From: Pelomyxa schiedti
Taxonomy: Eukaryota; Evosea; Pelobiontida; Pelomyxidae
Assembly (NCBI GenBank): GCA_020536535.1
Contig: JAHLWZ010000571.1
Span: 1,830 to 65,829, forward strand
Direction of reading: 5' to 3'
Length of the DNA stretch: 64,000 nt
The position numbers and the translations under genes are program-made. The notes under the pieces were generated by a model, which saw only the letters and a program-made list of their open reading frames with translations, was not told the DNA's origin and searched no databases. Positions 34,521 through 44,800 of this stretch are shown here, one piece after another. Position 1 is the stretch's first letter. Every line of letters begins with the position of its first letter.

Positions 34521-37002
34521 TCAAGAAATTTTGATGACAAAGAAGGGTTTGCCAGTGGCAATTCCAAACCTGTTCTTGTCCTGCGCCACCATACGATTAA
34601 TCTCAGTGCATTTCCCAGAAATGAAGTGTGGCCCACTTGGTGGCTCATCACTCGTCAAAGTGTGACAAATATCCTGCAGTTTTCAAAGGTGAGGAAAAGT
34701 ACATGGGGCAGTAGTAGTGTTGTACCTTGTCCAGGAAAAGAGGTGGGTCAGAATCTCCCTTCACAAGCAATTGGTAGGCGTAAAAGAACCCGTGATGATG
34801 TCCCCCAGCAGTATATTTTTTGGAAACAAAGCACATATCCTTTCCAATCAAACTGAATATTTCGTGAGTAGAAAGCAAGCTCGAAATAAAGTACTCACTT
34901 TTGCTCAGACCCCTTTAAGAGCTGCTGGTCCAGGTACGAGGGTGAGGATACTTTCAGTCTATCAGCCAGTGTAGCAGGAGGCTGCACTTGTGGGGTGGGT
35001 TTCGGGGCTGTTGGGGTCGGGCCTGGCGGGGTGGCTACGGCTGGTTGTTGGGGTTGCATGGATGGTACTTGTAATGACTGTTTGAAGTTGATGACACCCT
35101 GGTACATCTGCATGTGCTTTGTTGACTTCATCTTAGTGGAAACGTCATTCAGAATAGTGCTTGGATCGAGATCTGAGAGTCGGTGTAAGTGTTCTGGGGA
35201 AGGGAATGGATGACTCTACTTGGAAACCGAGACTTCAGCATGGCAATTAGTTCGTGAGGTAACAAGCCGGCAAGGAGGCCAATCACACAAAACATAGACC
35301 CGGACATAACCTCATTATTCACAATGTTTGGGAACGCCCCCATTCTATTGAGCTCAGTGGCTTTTGCAATAACCGCTAGTAATATGAAATTGTGTGAGAG
35401 GGTAAGGAATCAAAAGATTTATAGTAAACGAAGGGATACCTTGATCAGGGGACGCATTTACACCCATTGCCAAAAGGGAAGCCTCGGCCAACTCAGCAAG
35501 CACAACAGCACTTGTTATCGACCCTCCCATAGCCTGTGTTGCTTGCAATTGGGGGGGTTGGCTGCCCATCATCGGTGGCATTGTGAGACCTTGTTTACTG
35601 TGGGTTAGATAAAAATTATATTGCTGAGTCCTTACCACCCTGGTAGCTTTGTGCGCAGGGCATGCCAGAACATGCAAGTGGTTGTACCTGTGGAATTGGG
35701 AACAGCAAAGGGGGTTGATTTTGCTGTTGCATTTGAAACTGTTGCATCTGAGGAATCTGGTAAGTTGGTTGTTGCTGCTGCGGCTGGGTTTGGCCTTGCA
35801 CCTGAGAGTTTTGGAAAGCCTGTTGCTGTTGCGGGTGGGCTTGCATTGGAGCACCCTGAAAAGGCTGCTGCTGCTGTGGCGGCGTTCCCTGGATATTTTG
35901 GTATGTCATCGGCGTTCCTCCCATCATTTGTTGCTGTGGTGGCTGCGAAGGCGGGTATGGGAGGGCCTGTGTTGGAATGCCGCCGGTCGTTTGGTTGGTC
36001 TGTGTCTGCGGCAGTGTTTGCTGCAGTTGAACGGCTGAGTACTGCGGAGAAAAAAACGTTGTTGCACTGGGAACGCCTGCTGGTGGTTAGAAAAACGATC
36101 CAGTGCCAACAAAAATATAATAAAAAGAGGAAAAAACCGTCTCTCAAGGTATTGGGAGTAGCGGGACTAGTAAGGCCATTGTAGGACCAAGGTGAGTACT
36201 CTGATTTTGGGTACATCATGGAGCTGCCTAGTTTATCGTTCTCGCTGAGGTCAGTGACAATTCCAGCCCGTTGATCCTCCCATATCTTCAGATAGTTCAT
36301 GATCGACTGCCTATCGTACACTGTCAGCTGGCGGCAATTCGCGTCAGGTAGCTCGCGAATCCAATTCCCTTGCGAGTCAGGGAAGTATCTATTTAGGGTT
36401 TTGTGAGTAAACTAAAACAGTGAATTGCCACACAGGTACAAAAAAACCACCAATCGATCGACATCAAAACGGGAAAAGCTCGCTCACAGAGAACGTGATT
36501 CCGGAGACTGGTCCCACATGTGCTCGTGCCTCCATCCCAGCACGTGGCCCAGCTCGTGCCTCAGCACCGCGATCGCGATGTTTCGCGTCCCCTCCCTCTG
36601 CATCACCGCGAAGCACACGACGTGGTGGGGCGGCGCCTGCCTCGGGAAGAACGCCATCGCGATGACGTTGGCCAGCCGCGGGTCGCTCTCCTGCTCGTAC
36701 GTCGCGTCCACGACGTCGAAGAGCGCCTTGCTGGGGTCGAACACCTGGACGAACGTGGCGCCGCACGCGGCCTCCCACGACGACGCGGCCAGGCGGAACG
36801 CCTCGGCGCTGCAGTTCTTGGAGTTGTGGTACCACGTCAGGTTCCGCGCCTGCTGCTGCGTCCACACGCCCATGTCGACCGACATGGTCAGAGCTACGGT
36901 GCCGGAGCCGAGCACGGAGCGCGGCGGCCCGAAGTACTTCTCCTCGGTCACGCACCTTGACATCCCCGACGGGGTTGCTGGTGGGCCTTCGGCTGTTGCC
37001 AT
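34521..37002 (-). CDS. Zincin metallopeptidase (HExxHxxGxxH) with Q-rich linker and unknown C-terminal domain
   Basis: Exon 1 (37002-36493) is very GC-rich and carries LRHELGHVLGWRHEH (about 36565-36525), the metzincin zinc motif. The next exon (from 36388) has the Met-turn SIMNY and the typical DKLGSSMMYPK loop, as in M10/M12/M57-like peptidases. An intron near 36140-36080 leads to SVPSATTFFSPQYS and a long P/Q/M-rich linker (about 36050-35640). Further exons (35600-34525) encode GLLAGLLPHELIAMLKSRFP, a second P-rich linker and a C-terminal domain with SKKYTAGGHHHGFFYAYQ and FGIATGKPFFVIKIS, which I do not recognise. There is no signal peptide at MATAEGPPATPSG, so it may act in the cytosol. 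Its 3' part is duplicated at 30.8-31.4 kb. Confidence 0.7.
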
Positions 37003-37009
37003 TGTTGGT

Positions 37010-38035
37010 TGGTTTTTTCGAAAGGTGTTCTCGAAACGGCAAGACGTTTTTCTGGAGAGTTCAAATCACTTGGGAAGGCCAAGTTGGTTTTGAAGGGAAG
37101 AAGTTGTGGGCACACCATGGGTGTTAGTTTGGGTCTTTTCTTTCTCCATCTGCTAATTGCTCATTGAAAAAGGGGTTCGAAATTGGTTTTTTGGTTCAAA
37201 CCCAAAGCTTCTACAATGGAGCCCTCTAATTGTAAATTTTTAAGCTCCAAATGAGAGAAAAGGAAAGATTGTATTGGATACTTACTTGACTATACATAAA
37301 TCAACAGGAGCACCAACAGAACTCACGGGTTCATTTGTCAACAGCCTCATCTCTGTGCTGGATGACAAGGAGTTTGAACCCCCAATTGGGCCTGTAGAAC
37401 CCCAAAGGCCTTCTGGTGGGACAAACTCTACACCAGCATCATCGACAACACTGCGGCTCACCTCCGCAGAGTCACCACCAACACTGCACCCTAGGGGATG
37501 ATGGATTCAGGCATCATCCTTTAGATTATTGTAACTCACCTGTGAACCAATTAATAAATATTGTTTGATGTAAAAATGGAAAGCTATTTTTCCTTTTTGA
37601 CAAAACAAATGAGAGGTGTGTAAGAGTGGTGGTCTAGGAGAGGGACGTTGTGGACTGAATAGTGTTGCTGTTCTCATATGTTTGTGTTTGCTTATATAAC
37701 AACTTTGTCTTAACTATTTACACGATACAGAGGGGGTTTATAAGGTGGGTCGGTTGGCTGGTGCCTGTTAGCTTGAACGCACTCGTTCCCGTGAATGACC
37801 ATAATTAGTTGGCCAACTTGGCGCCCAATCACCGCGGCGAGATTCCCTGAATCCATCGGCCATCACTCCTCACAGGTGCATTAACACGAAGGTCTATTGA
37901 CAGCACAATTACAGGTTGTGATGGATTCCCCTGAGACAAAACTCACAGTCCTCTTTTTTGTGTGCTGAAGCTGGGTTTGACTGAGGTTGTTTTCTTGCTG
38001 AGTGACCGTTAGAGGGGAAAACTGAGTGTGGGTAT
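37010..38035. other. Intergenic, one weak exon-like ORF
   Basis: Mostly AT-rich. A plus-strand frame at about 37300-37501 (LISVLDDKEFEPPIGPVEPQ ... stop) is preceded by an AG and followed by an AATAAA at about 37553, so it may be the last exon of an unrecognised plus-strand gene. I cannot find earlier exons. Nothing else supported. Confidence 0.3.
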
Positions 38036-38673
38036 GAGGTGACCTGGTCTTACTGTGAGAGGATTACAGAGCTTCAATATGAAGTCTGTAAGTCTGCTCT
38101 CCTCCACATCGTAAAGGTGTGGTATAGCCCAAGCGTCTTTGCATCTGAGGCACCTTTGTTGTGCCAGTTCAACCCAAAATTCCTGCCGTTGTCTTGATCT
38201 GGTATTTTTGGTGAATTGTGTGAGAATACATACACACACTAGTAGTATGAATACATACTACATACACATAAATAAGTGCGTGAGTCTCTATTGATGTCCA
38301 CGTATTTGGACATTTGCGACAGTAGAACTTTGCCTTGTAGTTTTGAATTACCTTTGTGACCCTATTGTCATAGGATGCACACTGACACGTGGCATCAAAA
38401 CCGGTCTGTTCCACAACAGTGTTAAACACACCCTCCAGCATCTATTTGCAGTTTCATACAAGCAAACAGAAATAAAAGGAAGGTGGGTACCTCTTCCCAT
38501 GCAACCTGCCACGGTTGTACTGACGGTTGTTGTTGTATTTGCCGTGGTGCTGGCCGCGGCTGTGGTTGTGCCTGTGGCAGTGGCTGTGGTGCAGGTGGAG
38601 GAGATAGAACTCGAGGGGGTGGCAATGTCTCCTTCTGTTGGAGAGGGACCGCCTTAAACAACCATAGACCCAT
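38030..38673 (-). CDS. 3CxxC-type zinc-finger protein
   Basis: Start ATG at 38673 (MGLWLFKAVPLQQ) followed by a P/Q-rich head. A 49-nt intron (GTACCCACC to AAATAG, about 38491-38443) leads to MLEGVFNTVVEQTGF, then KAKFYCRKCPNTWTSIETH. A second intron (about 38265-38205) leads to RQRQEFWVELAQQRCLRCKD. The paired CxxC motifs with W/F spacing (F.C..C...W, then Q.C..C) match the zf-3CxxC family, small proteins found beside receptor-trafficking and nuclease-like domains. The stop is near 38010-38035. It is divergent from the secreted gene starting at 38709, with only 35 bases between start codons. Confidence 0.55.
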
Positions 38674-38708
38674 CTGGCCCCACCCGGCAAAAGCGTTTGG
38701 CGAATTGA

Positions 38709-40279
38709 TGCACCGACACTTGGTGGCACTGTCGACGCTGCTGTTTGTTGCTGTGTCATTGTGTGATGACCGCGGTGGTAGAGGCGGAAGAAGTGCGGCA
38801 CCGGTGATAGGATGGGAGTTCCTTGAGGAGGAGGGAACCATGTGGTACCGGTACTCCCCGACGTGCGTGCATGTAGGGCCCGGCGGCGGCGATGGTGCGT
38901 GGACCAATAGTGCGCGGGGGCGGGACGCAGTGCGGTACATGTACTATTGCGCAAACGTGGTCGATGGCGACGTAACTGACCGTACCTTGTTGACTGTGTG
39001 TTGTGTCTGTGTGGCTGTGCGACTCTGGGTGTCATCGCACATGGTATCATGCCGTTTATGCTCCTCCTGTTGTTCGCGCGTTGTTGATGATGATGGGCTC
39101 CCTTGGGGATTTTAATCACTGCCAGATATTGTGGCACGACAGGCTGACCTAGTGGATGGTATTTTCGTTTACCAGCCAAGTGAAACTGTGATGCTAGCCC
39201 CAGGCATGGTTCTTTTTGTTCTTACGTCACTTAGTTACTAAAGTAGGAGGTTCATCCAGGCGGCATGTGTGCGATCCAGGTATGTGAACGAATCCCACTT
39301 TGGTTGGCAAACTAAGATCGTGAACCAGCTATCCTTGCTGGGAAGTTCACTTTTACTGGAGAAGCGTTCGTGTATGTCATGTTTTTCACGGGTGAAGATA
39401 TTGAGGGTGGCCCTAACTCTGTCGGGGCAGCTCTGGTAAATGTGTTAAGCCTGTAATTTTTACAACCACATAGGCAAATGACCTCATGGGACCTTGGACT
39501 ATGCTCCCAACTCCAATTATTTCAGCCCCAGGGAATAGTGCCTGGGGTGTGGGCCAACCAAGTGCCACGAGTGTGGATGGTCAAGGTAAACTCTTGCTCT
39601 TCTATAGTAGGGGCACCACAAATGAGACATCAACAAGATATCAATATGTACGGTTCCTTTCTGCAGGTTTTTTATGTAACACGAACATTGCAGATGGATT
39701 TGAGCGTCGTGGATTCTCCAATCGTTTTCAATGATTCAGCAGTCCCGCTGGGCGGGCTTGTCACCAGTGATGGAACTGTTGATAGCACAAACCATGACAA
39801 CTCAATCACGTATGATGCACCGACTGATACCTTTTGGATGGCAAGGTTTGAAATCACCTTTCCCCACCAATTCTCAATTCAGCCAGGGTAGCACATCCAT
39901 TTCCAGCCAGTTGCCCAGACTTCATCTCGAGTTCTTTGCAACTCTACTCTATACCAGTGCGTCTTCACTATACACCACTCCACTAAATCATAAACTTCAA
40001 GGGATCTGGAATGTGGGAGGGCACTGGAAAGTGGACATTACATGCACAGTACACACAGCCACCACTGCCATGGGACCGATTATTTGACCCTGGTCTTATA
40101 CAAGGAGTCTATGGTACAAGTGTATTTGATTCTCCCAGCAGCATACTGGCCAGTGTCTCTTGGGAATGTGATCCAAACTCTCCTGACCCTCTCAATTGGC
40201 TATGGAACTACAGAATACAAGAGGTTACCGGCACCATGAATCGTATGCTACATTATGATAGTAAACAGAAAATTAAATA
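38709..40279 (+). CDS. Secreted five-bladed beta-propeller protein, glycosidase-like
   Basis: Start ATG 38709 with a clear signal peptide (MHRHLVALSTLLFVAVSLC). Then IGWEFLEEEGTMWYRYSP and, after introns, SDDL-like NDLMGPWTMLPTPII, GVGQPSATSVDGQGKLLLFYSRG, TRYQYV, NHDNSITYDAPTDTFWMAR and MWEGTGKWTLHAQYTQPP. The repeated blade pattern and phrases such as GPWT, GQPSATSVDG and NHDNSITYD resemble GH43/GH32-type five-bladed propellers. I cannot place the catalytic acids with confidence. Exons: about 38709-39010, 39121-39232, a patch near 39260-39440, about 39475-39890 and about 39970-40279. Likely lysosomal or extracellular. Confidence 0.55.
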
Positions 40280-40488
40280 AATTTCAATTACCGAAATTAA
40301 ATTTCAATTACAGTGAGTGCGGGGTGATGGCAAGTATAACGTCTCAGTTGTAACCTTCAACTTCGCGTCACGCTGCTGAATAACCAGGAGACCCTTGCAC
40401 ACCCATAATCCCGCATGCACCTACTAGGGAAGAATAGAAAGATGACACATTCGCCCCTTTTCGTGGAAGAAGAACTCGTGAGCGCTCA

Positions 40489-41841
40489 ATGAGGAAGCAC
40501 AGCACCAGCACCGCCGGCCACATCACACACACTTCCGCCGGGACAGGCACGTGCCGGAACCAGTTCGCGGCGCTACTGGCGTCGTCGCTGCCGCGCTGCG
40601 GGGCCGCCAGCCCGGCGCGCCTCGCCGCGTCCAACTCGCCCCTGATGCTCTCCATGTGGCGCGAGCTCTTCGCCGCGCCGTCCGCGGCGGAGGCCTTCGT
40701 CGTCTCGGCCAGGCTCGGGCCGCACCGCGGCGGGCGGGGCTCGCTCGTCGCCATCTCGCTGTGCGTGTCTACCGTGACCCTGGGCGTGGTGCGAGGCCCC
40801 GCCGTCGTGCACAGCCTCGACCGCGGGCAGCAGGCTGAAAAGTGGATCGGCCCCAACGAGTACCTATGGCAGGTGTATAGCCCGTCTATGTATTCCCCGA
40901 GGAAGCCAGTTCCATCCGGTGTGTATGCTTTTTGTTGCCCAAGTTCAGGAGCAGCAGCAACAGAAGAAGAAGAAGCAGAAGGAAGTGTTGCTGCTACTCC
41001 AAAAAGTGGTGATTCTGGAGGTGGTGGTGATTGTTTGTCGATTCAAGGAGGAGGAGGTGGTGGTGGGGTGCTCCAAACTTTTTGTCGGTTGGATGCTGGC
41101 ATCACCAACAGCAAGTGGGTTGTGACTTGGCCGTGGGAGAGTGGATATTTCTTGTTGATTCACAGGGTCCATCACAGTCAAGATAATGACACGAGTGGGA
41201 GTGGTACATTGGAAGGCGTCCGTGATATGATACCGCTGGGTATAGATGCCAGGGGAGCCATTCGCGTTGCCCTGAGCTGGTCAAACCCAGATGAGGCATT
41301 GATCTTGAGCTGTAAAAACGATAAGGCGCAGTTCACCTTGCTTGACTTGCCAATGACATACAGCACTGGCAGACCAGTGGTGTTGGTATCAACAACAACT
41401 CAGTGGCCGGGGGAAGATGGCGTGGAGTTTGTTGTTGGTCTTCTCATCATGAAGAATGGTGCTGGGCAACCTGTGTTTATTTACACAAACCGCCGAGTGG
41501 TCTACCATCTGGATCCTTGCACTGGGGTAAAGACTCAACTCACAAAGCTGAAAGAAGGGCGCTGTTGCTTCTCTCAAGTGAGTTCATCAGTGTTCTGCAT
41601 CGGGTTGGAAGAAACATACGAACTGTGGGACTGCAACAATGTGGTGGCACAGCCGTTGCTGAGGGCAGTTCACAGCGACAAGAGGTTCAGGCAAGTTGTT
41701 GGTGGGAGAGGGTTCTTGTTTGCAGTCACAGATAACAAGAACGAGATTCTAGTGATAGATGCAATGTCTGGTGTCATTGTTCTCACAATTGTGGTCTCGT
41801 CGCCAATCAACATGATCCACCCAGAGACTTCCTTTTTGTGA
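40489..41841 (+). CDS. RCGA-family protein, intact single-exon member
   Basis: An uninterrupted 450-codon frame. N-terminal module: NQFAALLASSLPRCGAASPA, then MWRELF and a hydrophobic strand region (SLVAISLCVSTVTLGVVRGP). The middle has an E-rich and G-rich insert (about residues 150-195). The C-terminal half has repeated beta-strand-like segments, VVTWPWESGYFLLIH, IRVALSWSNPDEALILS, VVGGRGFLFAVTDN and ILVIDAMSGVIVLTI, suggesting a propeller-like fold. At least five other pieces of this family lie in the window and all are broken. I do not recognise the family. The N-terminal helix with RCGA could play an F-box-like or dimerisation role, but that is speculation. GC3 is very high in the first 350 bases and falls after. 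Confidence 0.7.
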   Translation: MRKHSTSTAGHITHTSAGTGTCRNQFAALLASSLPRCGAASPARLAASNSPLMLSMWRELFAAPSAAEAFVVSARLGPHRGGRGSLVAISLCVSTVTLGVVRGPAVVHSLDRGQQAEKWIGPNEYLWQVYSPSMYSPRKPVPSGVYAFCCPSSGAAATEEEEAEGSVAATPKSGDSGGGGDCLSIQGGGGGGGVLQTFCRLDAGITNSKWVVTWPWESGYFLLIHRVHHSQDNDTSGSGTLEGVRDMIPLGIDARGAIRVALSWSNPDEALILSCKNDKAQFTLLDLPMTYSTGRPVVLVSTTTQWPGEDGVEFVVGLLIMKNGAGQPVFIYTNRRVVYHLDPCTGVKTQLTKLKEGRCCFSQVSSSVFCIGLEETYELWDCNNVVAQPLLRAVHSDKRFRQVVGGRGFLFAVTDNKNEILVIDAMSGVIVLTIVVSSPINMIHPETSFL

Positions 41842-41935
41842 AAAGTTGAAAAACTGTTTTTATTTTTCAACTTCAGTTGCCTTCTTTGTCATTACTGTGC
41901 TAAGATAACATCTGTTTGTGGAAAACGCATACTTA

Positions 41936-44479
41936 TCAGAACCAGTGGACAGGGGAAAGAAAGGAGAGGATGAGGTGGACAGTGTTTCTAGGTAGCCTCC
42001 CAATACAATGGCCTGATGAGGTTGCAGATTCCAGACATAGGTTTGTTGTGTTGCGGAGCCAACAGAGGAGTACAGTCCTGAGGATGCGAACCTTGAACCA
42101 CCACGGGAACAGATCGTGTTTCCGTGGGTCCCACGTTGGTGCTGCATTGAAGAACCGGGCCACACTCGGGTGGCGCGCATCAACAAGCTCTCTGTCCACC
42201 TCCAGTAAACCTGCAGAGTCGACAGCGTATGCAGGAAGTGAAACACCATGGCACAGAAGCAAATCAGCAATGTCGGCACAGTTTCTCTCAAAAGCACGAA
42301 CAAGGACATCACAGGGAATATGACCTGGTTCACAGAGGGGGAGAAGTTGCTTAACTGACCCCGAATATCCACAGATAACACACCACTCCAGAACTGTACC
42401 ACTAAAGGTTCCACCAAAGGTGGCCAGAGCTGGGTCTGCTTGGCACAGAATCATCAGGTTCCTCACTTGTTCGGTGTGCTCATTGAGGTGGAGTCTACGC
42501 ATCAGCCACTTCAATACTATCTCAATGCTCCGAGTAATTTCGGAGCTTTGCAGCACTTTGTGGTCGTTTCCACTGTCTGGCTCAGAAGACAGACCCCGAG
42601 GCAACTTCCTTGGCTCTGAAGGAACCAATGGCTGCAGTACAATTTTCAGCAGTGCCTTCAACAGTGGTGCTGACCTTCGTTGTTTTTCAGGCTGTGGATA
42701 GTTCAGAATGTTCTGCAGGAGCGCTCTTCTGTCTGTCACATCGACGTTGGCCAGCAGGGAAACCACAGCTTCCTCGTTGGTCTCAACCATGTTCGGGGAT
42801 ATGAGGCAGTATTCCGCAAGTGTGGAGAGACAGTGTGAGGAAGCGCAAGGCTCGGCTTGAGTTGTTTGCAGAATCAACATATAACGGGCAAAGATACAGC
42901 GTTGATCCAAACGAATAGTACTGACATACATCTGGTGCCGTAATGCCCCCCGGCAGTAAAACCCAACTGCGTACAGGAAAGTGCCTGACGAGTCAATTCG
43001 TTTGAGAGATGCCTCCCTGTGTTCTTCATGTATCACATCTGTACGGAGAGGAAAGCCTCTGATTTTTGCAGCACAAAACTTCAACATGTGAAACAGAAGT
43101 CCATCCCTCCCTTGGTTGTGACTCTCCAATGCCATTTCAAACAAACGTTCAATGGAGGTCGCGGAACGCAACATGTCAAACACCCTTCTCAATGAGAATA
43201 GAACCTCGAGGCTTGGTGGTGAGTCCTCATCACAAGCAAGCATGAGGGCCTTCATCACAAGGTTTTCATTGACGGTCCCTCCTGTCACAATCACAGGTAT
43301 GATCATCAAGGCGGAAACTACCTCAAGGAACATGTTGCTTCCTTCAATGTGCTCCTCCGCGAACTGAAGAACAGCCTTGTGCCCATTCAGCGGATCAACA
43401 TAGCACAGCATGTTAAACGTGGAAAGTACGTCCTCAATGAACCACACGAGGTCATCAACGCTGGATTCCAGCTGTGAAAACCTGTAACAAAATCGGAGGA
43501 GGCCACTGATGATGAGAGTTGTGACATTGCTCTGCATGAGCAACACAACAGCGTCCTTTGGTGCATAGAGCAACAAAAGGTCCCATCCATAAACAAAGCT
43601 AAGAAGAGGGTTCAAAAAGCTGGATTCTGTGATTCCAGAGAGCTTCGACAGGAAGGAATCACAGGCATTTTGGACAAAATGTGGAAGCACTGGCCACAAG
43701 TTCACACAGCACGTGAGAATCCCTTCCCGCCAACTAAGTGGTCCCCTGCTCACTACCAATTGCAATTGGTTTTCAAATGGAACGAAGAAGTGCCTGCAGT
43801 TGGCACTCCACATCAGCTTCTCGAGCAACTGTGTGGATTCGTACACCGCAGTCAAGTTTGGCCCCTGGCAATGGTCCCTCGATGCCATCTCGAACAACCG
43901 GCCAATGAATGGCCCAATGCACACAGGCAACAGTTCGTTGACAGCTTCAAACCCCGATATGAGCGAATTCGCTATCTCATCAGCGCAGGAACAAGCCAGC
44001 AAGTCAAAGTGCCGCCGGAGCTCGTCGCCCATGCCGTCGGTGGCGCCAACTCCCACAATCTCCCTTACGGAGTGCAACAGCTGCCACATCTCGCGCGGCC
44101 CGCGGCCGAGCCGCCGCATGCGACGGTGGAAGTCCTCCACGAAGGAATCGAGGCCCCCCGACGGCGGCCCTAGGGCCCAGCGGACGCGGCGCGGATCCTG
44201 GAGCTGGGCCACCGCCTTGGCCTCTATTCTCCCGCGCTCCGCCGCCAGATCGCCCTCGGCGCCGCCGTCGGCCATGTCGCACCACGCGCTTATTTCCGGG
44301 GTAATCGAGCCTGGCTCGTCCGCGTCCGCGTCGAACACGCACTCGTCGTTGTACTTGTCGCACCGGGGGTGGGCACTGTAGATCCGCTCCTGCCTCACAC
44401 AATCTTCTTCTGGGGTGTCGCTTTGGCTATCGCTGTCGCTGTCGCTCTCGCCGCAGTGCGTCTCCCTGATGAAAATCAT
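41936..44479 (-). CDS. Large intronless protein, ankyrin-like repeats with F-box/SOCS-like tail
   Basis: An open frame of about 847 codons from ATG 44479, unusual here for lacking introns. The N-terminus is acidic and Ser/Asp-rich (SDSDSDSQSD). The centre is all-helical and leucine-rich, with two internally similar boxes: FIGRLFEMASRDHCQGPN and SIERLFEMALESHNQGRD. Near the end are ankyrin-like units (TVLEWCVICGYSGSVKQLLPL; RNCADIADLLLCHGV), and the last residues LPRNTVHLILSFLSPVHWF resemble an F-box or SOCS-box helix placed C-terminally. That would fit an adaptor of a cullin ubiquitin ligase, but no direct evidence exists. The 5' 500 bases are very GC-rich. Confidence 0.6.
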   Translation of the reverse strand: MIFIRETHCGESDSDSDSQSDTPEEDCVRQERIYSAHPRCDKYNDECVFDADADEPGSITPEISAWCDMADGGAEGDLAAERGRIEAKAVAQLQDPRRVRWALGPPSGGLDSFVEDFHRRMRRLGRGPREMWQLLHSVREIVGVGATDGMGDELRRHFDLLACSCADEIANSLISGFEAVNELLPVCIGPFIGRLFEMASRDHCQGPNLTAVYESTQLLEKLMWSANCRHFFVPFENQLQLVVSRGPLSWREGILTCCVNLWPVLPHFVQNACDSFLSKLSGITESSFLNPLLSFVYGWDLLLLYAPKDAVVLLMQSNVTTLIISGLLRFCYRFSQLESSVDDLVWFIEDVLSTFNMLCYVDPLNGHKAVLQFAEEHIEGSNMFLEVVSALMIIPVIVTGGTVNENLVMKALMLACDEDSPPSLEVLFSLRRVFDMLRSATSIERLFEMALESHNQGRDGLLFHMLKFCAAKIRGFPLRTDVIHEEHREASLKRIDSSGTFLYAVGFYCRGALRHQMYVSTIRLDQRCIFARYMLILQTTQAEPCASSHCLSTLAEYCLISPNMVETNEEAVVSLLANVDVTDRRALLQNILNYPQPEKQRRSAPLLKALLKIVLQPLVPSEPRKLPRGLSSEPDSGNDHKVLQSSEITRSIEIVLKWLMRRLHLNEHTEQVRNLMILCQADPALATFGGTFSGTVLEWCVICGYSGSVKQLLPLCEPGHIPCDVLVRAFERNCADIADLLLCHGVSLPAYAVDSAGLLEVDRELVDARHPSVARFFNAAPTWDPRKHDLFPWWFKVRILRTVLLCWLRNTTNLCLESATSSGHCIGRLPRNTVHLILSFLSPVHWF

Positions 44480-44503
44480 TAATTTTTCAAACGGTTTCCG
44501 CAC

Positions 44504-44800
44504 AGGAAGTCCGATCTTTTTCCGTTGATCAAGCTTTCCGAATCGCAGGCCTGGAGTGTGGAGAACTGAGCTCTCAAGTCAAAGTGAAAGCATCAACAAT
44601 GAGAACCCGATCATCTCTCTCCAAGAACACAATCAATCCGGAATCACCTGGGTGCGCCCGATCTCCTCTGCCAACGCGCGAACTCTGCCAACGCACGAAG
44701 GCTCATGATGGGAGGCGAGCTGCCACCAAACCCCGCCATCTTTGATTTGTGGCACTTCGAGATCGTTAAATATCCTGGCATCGCACCCAATTTGTTTCCT
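44504..44800. other. Short intergenic
   Basis: Lies between the start of the intronless gene (minus) and the 3' end of the decarboxylase (minus). A small plus-strand frame (MRTRSSLSKN...) has no support. Confidence 0.4.

Noticed and set aside
36425-37093. Plus-strand ORFs of 146-222 codons at the metallopeptidase exon
   Set aside because: They are antisense to an exon with an intact HExxHxxGxxH motif on the minus strand.
38454-39179. Start of the 3CxxC gene at 39179 or 38940, which would overlap the secreted gene antisense
   Set aside because: ATG 38673 gives a clean non-overlapping start, and the region above it codes for the signal peptide gene on the other strand.
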